This document shows positions 58,861-64,000 of a stretch of 64,000 bases of DNA, piece by piece; position 1 is the stretch's first letter; every line of letters begins with the position of its first letter. Below the pieces are notes generated by a model. It was not told where the DNA came from. It searched no databases and was given only the letters and a program-made list of their open reading frames with translations. Origin of the DNA: Bacteroidales bacterium (GTDB lineage Bacteria; Bacteroidota; Bacteroidia; Bacteroidales; Prolixibacteraceae); contig JAAYDJ010000016.1 of NCBI GenBank assembly GCA_012729335.1, positions 23,812 through 87,811 of the forward strand, in the 5' to 3' direction. The translations under genes and the position numbers were made by a program.

Positions 58861-61125
58861 ATGTTTGACTTAGATCTAATCCAGAAAGTGTATGCCGATT
58901 TTGCCGAGCGGGTTTCGGCAGCCCGGAATATTCTGGGCCGGCCGCTGACCTATGCGGAAAAAATCCTTTACGCCCATTTGTATGATGCTTCCCTTGAGCA
59001 GGCCTTTGAGCGGGGCAAGTCGTATGTCGATTTTGCCCCCGACCGGGTGGCCATGCAGGATGCCACGGCGCAGATGGCGCTGCTCCAGTTTATGAATGCC
59101 GGGAAGCGCCGCACTGCCGTTCCCTCGACAGTGCACTGTGACCACCTCATCCTGGCCCATGACAACGGAAAAACCGACCTGAAGTCTTCACTACAGAACA
59201 ATAAGGAGGTATTTGACTTTCTGGAATCGGTGAGCAACAAGTATGGCATTGGGTTTTGGAAACCGGGGGCGGGCATCATCCACCAGGTGGTGTTGGAGAA
59301 CTACGCTTTCCCGGGAGGGATGATGATCGGTACCGACTCTCACACCCCCAATGCGGGAGGATTGGGCATGGTGGCCATCGGTGTGGGTGGAGCCGATGCT
59401 GTCGACGTGATGGCAGGTATGGCGTGGGAGCTCAAGATGCCCAAACTCATTGGCGTCAAACTGACCGGGAAGTTGAACGGCTGGAGTGCGCCCAAGGACA
59501 TCATCCTGAAAGTTGCCGGCATATTGACCGTTAAAGGGGGCACAGGGGCCATCATCGAGTATTTCGGTGAGGGGGCCCGCTCGCTTTCGGCCACCGGCAA
59601 GGGAACCATCTGCAACATGGGTGCTGAAGTGGGGGCCACGACTTCCCTCTTTGCCTATGACGCATCGATGGAGCGTTACCTTGAAGCCACCGGTCGCAGC
59701 CAGGTGGTGGAAGCCGCTGCAGCCATTAAAGAGGAACTCACTGCCGACCCGGGCGTATACGAACATCCTGAGAAGTATTTCGACCAGCTGATCGAGATTG
59801 ACCTCTCGGAGCTGGAGCCGCACGTGAACGGGCCGTTCACGCCCGACCGGGCCACACCCATTTCGCAGCTGGCCGCCGAGGCCACGGCCAACGGCTGGCC
59901 CCTGGAGATCTCGGTGGGGCTCATCGGAAGCTGCACCAACTCCTCCTATGAAGACATATCGCGGGCGGCGTCGGTTGCCCGGCAGGCTTTGAATAAAGGG
60001 TTGAGAACCCGGTCGGAGTTCACGATTACCCCGGGATCGGAACAGGTGCGTTACACCATTGAGCGTGACGGCTTTATCGACATCTTTGAACAGATCGGCG
60101 GCAAGGTCTTCGCCAATGCCTGCGGTCCCTGCATCGGCCAGTGGTCGCGCCCCGGCGCCGAAAAGGGAGAAGTCAACACCATCGTGCACTCTTTTAACCG
60201 CAACTTCTCAAAGCGGGCCGACGGCAATCCCAACACCCATGCTTTTGTGACTTCCCCGGAATTGGTGACCGCCCTGGCCATCGGAGGTCGCCTCGACTTC
60301 AATCCCCTGACCGATATCGTGATCAACGAACAGGGGGAAGCCGTGAAACTGGACCCCCCGACAGGGTTTGAGCTCCCCCCGAAGGGATTTGACGTCGGGG
60401 ATGCCGGTTACCAGGCCCCTGCGGAGGACAACAGCGGCATAGAGGTGGTCATTGACCCCGCCTCGAAGCGGTTGGAGAAACTGGCGCCCTTTGCTCCCTG
60501 GGACGGGCAGAATATCACCGGAGCGCGGTTACTCATCAAGGCCTTCGGCAAGTGCACCACCGACCATATTTCGATGGCGGGGCCATGGCTCCGGTACCGC
60601 GGCCACCTCGACAACATCTCCAACAACATGCTGATTGGGGCGGTCAACGCCTTTAATCACGCCACCAATAAGGTGAAGAACCAGCTCACCGGCGAATACG
60701 GGGAGGTACCTTCGGTGCAGCGCGCTTACAAGGCTGCGGGCATCCCCACCATCGTGGTGGGAGACCACAACTACGGGGAAGGTTCCTCGCGTGAACATGC
60801 CGCCATGGAACCCCGTCACCTGGGGGTGCGTGCCGTCATCGTAAAGTCGTTTGCCCGCATCCACGAAACCAACCTCAAAAAACAGGGGATGCTGGCCCTC
60901 ACCTTTGCCCACGAAGCCGACTATGACAAAATCGGGGAAGACGACGTTTTCAATTTCACCGACCTGACCGCCTTCGCCCCAGGGAAGCCCCTTCACCTCG
61001 AAGTGGTCCACCCCGATGGTTCCAGGGATCTGATCGCGCTCAACCATACGTTCAATGCGCAACAGATCGGATGGTTCCAGGCCGGTTCGGCGCTGAATCT
61101 TATCAGTCAGCAGAATATGGGATGA
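58861..61125 (+). CDS. acn: Aconitate hydratase, mitochondrial type
   Basis: Interconverts citrate and isocitrate with a [4Fe-4S] cluster in the TCA cycle. Start at ATG 58861 ([14 protein letters not shown]), 754 residues. Cluster ligands are C358 in LIGSCTNSS and C421/C424 in NACGPCIGQ. Other conserved regions are [19 protein letters not shown] and, in the C-terminal swivel domain, [17 protein letters not shown]. The length (about 750) and sequence are those of the mitochondrial aconitase group common in Bacteroidota, not of AcnB or the longer AcnA/IRP type. It heads a co-directional group with two isocitrate dehydrogenases. Confidence 0.95.
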   Translation: MFDLDLIQKVYADFAERVSAARNILGRPLTYAEKILYAHLYDASLEQAFERGKSYVDFAPDRVAMQDATAQMALLQFMNAGKRRTAVPSTVHCDHLILAHDNGKTDLKSSLQNNKEVFDFLESVSNKYGIGFWKPGAGIIHQVVLENYAFPGGMMIGTDSHTPNAGGLGMVAIGVGGADAVDVMAGMAWELKMPKLIGVKLTGKLNGWSAPKDIILKVAGILTVKGGTGAIIEYFGEGARSLSATGKGTICNMGAEVGATTSLFAYDASMERYLEATGRSQVVEAAAAIKEELTADPGVYEHPEKYFDQLIEIDLSELEPHVNGPFTPDRATPISQLAAEATANGWPLEISVGLIGSCTNSSYEDISRAASVARQALNKGLRTRSEFTITPGSEQVRYTIERDGFIDIFEQIGGKVFANACGPCIGQWSRPGAEKGEVNTIVHSFNRNFSKRADGNPNTHAFVTSPELVTALAIGGRLDFNPLTDIVINEQGEAVKLDPPTGFELPPKGFDVGDAGYQAPAEDNSGIEVVIDPASKRLEKLAPFAPWDGQNITGARLLIKAFGKCTTDHISMAGPWLRYRGHLDNISNNMLIGAVNAFNHATNKVKNQLTGEYGEVPSVQRAYKAAGIPTIVVGDHNYGEGSSREHAAMEPRHLGVRAVIVKSFARIHETNLKKQGMLALTFAHEADYDKIGEDDVFNFTDLTAFAPGKPLHLEVVHPDGSRDLIALNHTFNAQQIGWFQAGSALNLISQQNMG

Positions 61126-61265
61126 GTCACGGTCAGCCCTTCTGGCCCTTCGGCCCTGAAATTTTCAGATCAGGAGATGTAACGGTGTTCAGAGGAGTAA
61201 ACGAGAGTAAATAAAAGCAAACGAATGGCACTACGCGCCTAAAGATCGGCGCATAAATTGAGAAC

Positions 61266-62489
61266 ATGAAGAAAATCAAAGTACTGAACCCGGTGGTGGA
61301 GCTCGACGGCGACGAGATGACCCGTGTCATCTGGAAGTTCATCAAGGAGAAGCTGATCCTCCCCTACCTGGAGATCGACCTGAAATATTACGACCTGGGG
61401 ATTGAGCACCGTGATGCCACGCATGACCAGGTGACCGTGGATGCGGCACATGCCATATTAAAGTATGGTGTGGGGGTCAAGTGTGCCACCATCACTCCCG
61501 ATGAGGCGCGTGTGAAGGAATTCGGACTGAGGCAGATGTGGAAGTCGCCCAACGGCACCATCCGCAACATCCTGGACGGGACCGTTTTCCGTGAACCGAT
61601 TCTCATTCAGAATGTACCGCGCCTGGTGCCGGGGTGGAAACACCCCATCTGCATCGGTCGTCATGCCTTTGGTGACCAATACCGGGCTACCGACTTTGTG
61701 ACCAAAGGAAAGGGAAAACTCACCATCACCTTCGCGCCGGAAGGGGGCGCGCCCGTGACCCGCGAGGTGTATGATTTCACTGGCGATGGGGTGGCCCTGG
61801 CGATGTACAACACCGACGCCTCGATCCGCGGATTTGCCCGTGCCTGCATGAACCAGGCGCTGGTCAAGGGGTGGCCCCTCTACCTCTCCACAAAAAACAC
61901 CATCCTGAAACAGTACGACGGCCGGTTTAAGGATATCTTTCAGGAGGTGTATGACACGGAATTCAGCGGCCGGTTCCGTGAAGCCGGAATCACCTATGAA
62001 CACCGGCTGATCGACGACATGGTGGCTGCCGCCCTCAAGTGGGAAGGGGCCTTCGTGTGGGCCTGCAAGAACTACGACGGCGACGTCCAGAGCGACACCG
62101 TGGCCCAGGGTTTCGGTTCACTCGGGTTGATGACTTCCGTGCTGGTCACTCCCGACGGAAAGACCATGGAGGCCGAGGCGGCCCACGGCACCGTCACCCG
62201 CCATTTCAGAATGCACCAGCAGGGAAAACCTACCTCCACCAATCCCATCGCCTCCATTTTCGCATGGACACGCGGACTGGCGTTCAGGGGGAAACTGGAT
62301 AACACTCCGGAAGTGGTGAGATTTGCGGAAACACTCGAACAGGTCTGCATTGAAACCGTCGAAAGCGGAAAAATGACCAAGGACCTGGCCCTGATCGTGC
62401 ACGGCGACCAGCTCCGGGAAAGCGACTACCTCACCACGGAAGCTTTCCTCGAAGCCCTCGACGTCAACCTCAGGGAAAAAATAAGGTGA
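61266..62489 (+). CDS. NADP-dependent isocitrate dehydrogenase, eukaryotic-type (subfamily II)
   Basis: 407-residue enzyme converting isocitrate to 2-oxoglutarate with reduction of NADP. The N-terminal [14 protein letters not shown] and the substrate segment [22 protein letters not shown] (Ser94) are those of homodimeric eukaryote-like IDH. The coenzyme site HGTVTRHFR has R312-H313, matching the Arg-His pair that selects NADP in mammalian IDH. Metal ligands lie in the RLIDDMVA region (D250/D251). It lies 140 bp after the aconitase gene. A second, unrelated IDH follows, so this one probably serves NADPH supply. Confidence 0.93.
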   Translation: MKKIKVLNPVVELDGDEMTRVIWKFIKEKLILPYLEIDLKYYDLGIEHRDATHDQVTVDAAHAILKYGVGVKCATITPDEARVKEFGLRQMWKSPNGTIRNILDGTVFREPILIQNVPRLVPGWKHPICIGRHAFGDQYRATDFVTKGKGKLTITFAPEGGAPVTREVYDFTGDGVALAMYNTDASIRGFARACMNQALVKGWPLYLSTKNTILKQYDGRFKDIFQEVYDTEFSGRFREAGITYEHRLIDDMVAAALKWEGAFVWACKNYDGDVQSDTVAQGFGSLGLMTSVLVTPDGKTMEAEAAHGTVTRHFRMHQQGKPTSTNPIASIFAWTRGLAFRGKLDNTPEVVRFAETLEQVCIETVESGKMTKDLALIVHGDQLRESDYLTTEAFLEALDVNLREKIR

Positions 62490-62560
62490 AGGTGAAGGAG
62501 CTTCGCCAAGACATGAATAAGGTCAAGGTTGAAGATTAACCACAGAGTAAAGAAATAATT

Positions 62561-62654
62561 AACGTCTTGATGATTAAGCATTTAAGATTCAAGACTTAAG
62601 ATTTGAGATTATTTTATAACGTCTTGATAGCAAATCATTTAAGACTTAAGATTG
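62561..62654. repeat. Degenerate 7-bp tandem array, copy 4, abutting a start codon
   Basis: Heptamers AAGATTC, AAGACTT, AAGATTT and GAGATTA (62584-62611), and AAGACTT, AAGATTG (62641-62654), each preceded by the sequence AACGTCTTGAT (62561 and 62618). The block is thus a duplication. It ends 3 bp before the ATG of the second IDH gene, so it forms that gene's leader. Confidence 0.75.
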
Positions 62655-62657
62655 ATT

Positions 62658-63923
62658 ATGGGTGAAAAAATAACAATGGCAGGGGGAAAGCTGGTGGTTC
62701 CCGACCATCCGGTGATACCCTTCATTGAGGGTGATGGCATCGGCAGGGACATCACCGGGCCATCGCAAAAGGTTCTTGATGCGGCGGTAGAGAAGGCTTA
62801 CGGCGAGAAACGGAAGCTGGTCTGGATGGAAGTGCTGGCGGGAAAGAAAGCCTTTGAACAGACGGGAGAGTATTTGCCGGCACCGACCCTGGAAGCCTTC
62901 CGGGAGTACCTGGTAGGCATCAAGGGTCCATTGGAGACGCCTGTTGGCGGGGGCATCCGTTCGCTCAACGTGGCGTTGCGCCAGACCCTCGACCTCTATG
63001 TCTGTATGCGCCCGGTCCGCTGGTTCAAGGGGGTCCCCTCCCCGATCAGGTTTCCCGACCGGGTCGACATGCACATCTTCAGGGAGAATACCGAGGATAT
63101 CTATGCAGGCATCGAATTTATGGCCGGCAGCGATAAGGCTGAAAAACTGAGAAGGTTCATGGAGACAGAACTTGGTGTTGACCAGGTGAGGTTTCCTGAG
63201 AGCTCCTCCTACGGGGTGAAACCCATCTCCAGGGAAGGATCCGAGCGGCTGGTACGTGCATCGATCCGTTACGCCATCGAACGTAAACTCCCCTCGGTGA
63301 CATTGGTCCACAAGGGAAACATCATGAAGTTCACCGAAGGAGCCTTTAAGAACTATGGGTATGACCTGGCCGAAAGGGAGTTTCCGGCGGATACTTTTAC
63401 CTGGAGACAATACGAGAAAGTCAAGGCGGAAAAGGGAAAGGCAGAAGCAGATCAGCTCCTGGAAGCGGCTAAGAAAACCCATAAGGTCATCATCAAGGAT
63501 GTGATCACCGATGCTTTCCTTCAGGAGTCGCTGCTTCATCCCTTTGACCACTCGGTGATTGCTACCATGAATCTCAACGGGGATTATATCTCCGACCAGC
63601 TGGCGGCGATGGTGGGAGGCATCGGGATTTCCCCCGGGGCCAACATCAACTACGACAGCGGGTATGCAATTTTTGAGGCTACGCACGGCACGGCACCCAA
63701 CATCGTGGGCACCGGCAAAGCCAATCCTGGATCGCTCATCCTTTCCGGGGTGATGATGCTGGAATACCTGGGCTGGGACGAAGCCGCCGAACACGTCTAC
63801 GATGCCCTCGACCACACCTTTTCGAAGCGCAGGGTCACCTCCGACCTGCACGCCCAGATGGAAGGCGCCACCCTGCTCACCACCGAAGAGTTCGCACAGG
63901 AGATCATCGCCAACATGCACTAG
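62658..63923 (+). CDS. icd: Bacterial-type isocitrate dehydrogenase, predicted NAD-dependent (subfamily I)
   Basis: 421 residues from ATG 62658 ([10 protein letters not shown]), of the E. coli Icd type: [11 protein letters not shown], the substrate loop [13 protein letters not shown] with the serine equivalent to E. coli S113, [14 protein letters not shown] and ITDAFLQ. At the coenzyme site E. coli has K344, Y345, V351, Y391 and R395, which bind the NADP phosphate. Here the corresponding residues are N348, I349, A355, S395 and A399 ([13 protein letters not shown] and VTSDLHA). The loss of all five NADP contacts and the presence of Ile/Ala at two of them point to NAD use; this is a prediction. 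Second IDH in tandem with the NADP type. Confidence 0.9.
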   Translation: MGEKITMAGGKLVVPDHPVIPFIEGDGIGRDITGPSQKVLDAAVEKAYGEKRKLVWMEVLAGKKAFEQTGEYLPAPTLEAFREYLVGIKGPLETPVGGGIRSLNVALRQTLDLYVCMRPVRWFKGVPSPIRFPDRVDMHIFRENTEDIYAGIEFMAGSDKAEKLRRFMETELGVDQVRFPESSSYGVKPISREGSERLVRASIRYAIERKLPSVTLVHKGNIMKFTEGAFKNYGYDLAEREFPADTFTWRQYEKVKAEKGKAEADQLLEAAKKTHKVIIKDVITDAFLQESLLHPFDHSVIATMNLNGDYISDQLAAMVGGIGISPGANINYDSGYAIFEATHGTAPNIVGTGKANPGSLILSGVMMLEYLGWDEAAEHVYDALDHTFSKRRVTSDLHAQMEGATLLTTEEFAQEIIANMH

Positions 63924-63965
63924 CCATGAGGTGGAAGTTGAATATGAGGTGAGATTCCTTCATTC

Positions 63966-64000
63966 AAGACTCCAGACTCAGGATTCAAGATTCAAGACTC
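63966..64000. repeat. Degenerate 7-bp tandem array, copy 5, runs off the window
   Basis: AAGACTC, CAGACTC, AGGATTC, AAGATTC, AAGACTC in a row up to the last base, the same orientation as copy 1, 42 bp after the icd stop. Confidence 0.8.

Noticed and set aside
1..64000. tRNA, rRNA or insertion sequences
   Set aside because: No T-loop-like GGTTCRANTCC with matching arms, no rRNA segments and no transposase-like frames were noticed by eye; a covariance-model scan was not possible.

Overview
The window reads as a Bacteroidota chromosome, most likely a free-living or gut-type anaerobe or facultative anaerobe of the Bacteroidales lineage. The support is: start regions without Shine-Dalgarno sequences but with TAnnTTTG -7 boxes, a SusC-like TonB receptor, GH92/GH115/GH13 glycosidases and a sulfatase with an anaerobic sulfatase maturase, a FeoA-FeoB fusion, a mitochondrial-type aconitase and many short-signal lipoproteins. 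I saw no rRNA, tRNA, insertion sequence, phage, CRISPR array or origin. Coding density is high and most long antisense reading frames are shadows caused by the GC-rich codon use.

Layout. 1-2.3 kb: end-truncated GH115 glucuronidase. 2.3-9 kb (minus): 2-oxoglutarate dehydrogenase E2 and E1 (odhB, odhA), then indolepyruvate:ferredoxin oxidoreductase iorB/iorA. 9-10.2 kb: anaerobic sulfatase maturase. 10.4-17.5 kb (plus): DUF5715 protein, TonB-dependent receptor, PhzF-like isomerase, S9-type hydrolase, sigma-54 response regulator. 17.6-23 kb: fabD, GH92 lipoprotein, then four small proteins (LEA-like, DUF937, Kbp/YgaU-like, dodecin). 23-28.4 kb (minus): FtsX-type permease, ATPase and GT4 glycosyltransferase as one overlapping operon. 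28.5-43.4 kb (minus): eleven co-directional genes forming a redox island. 43.6-48.3 kb (minus): secreted C39-like peptidase, M28 peptidase, a protein with a long Asp/Glu tail. 48.4-56 kb (plus): feoAB fusion, its Cys-rich partner, GH13 lipoprotein, Dcp-type M3 peptidase. 56.2-58.5 kb (minus): HicB-like protein and a Cys-type sulfatase. 58.9-63.9 kb (plus): aconitase and two unrelated isocitrate dehydrogenases.

The redox island is the most interesting part. It holds a NuoE-NuoF fusion with extra ferredoxin domains next to a GltD-like flavoprotein that has lost the NAD(P)H-binding insertion. It also holds a NosR/NapH-like membrane Fe-S protein, a Tat-exported four-cluster ferredoxin, a 68-residue Cys-rich membrane protein, an NHL propeller and five PQQ-like propellers that share an FRG-type N-terminal motif. 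I infer an NADH-linked, flavin/Fe-S electron path across the inner membrane. The pair of soluble subunits resembles the HydBC/Stn electron-bifurcating family, but the missing domain argues against a simple NADP transhydrogenase.

A second theme is 2-oxo-acid and TCA metabolism: aconitase, one IDH with NADP signature and one IDH whose NADP-specifying residues are all replaced (NAD predicted), odhAB and iorAB. A third theme is repeats. Degenerate 7-bp tandem arrays (RRGAYTY) sit between co-directional genes at five places, there is an exact 34-bp x 11 minisatellite, and ~65-bp elements flank the sulfatase gene with a weaker third copy before the M28 peptidase.
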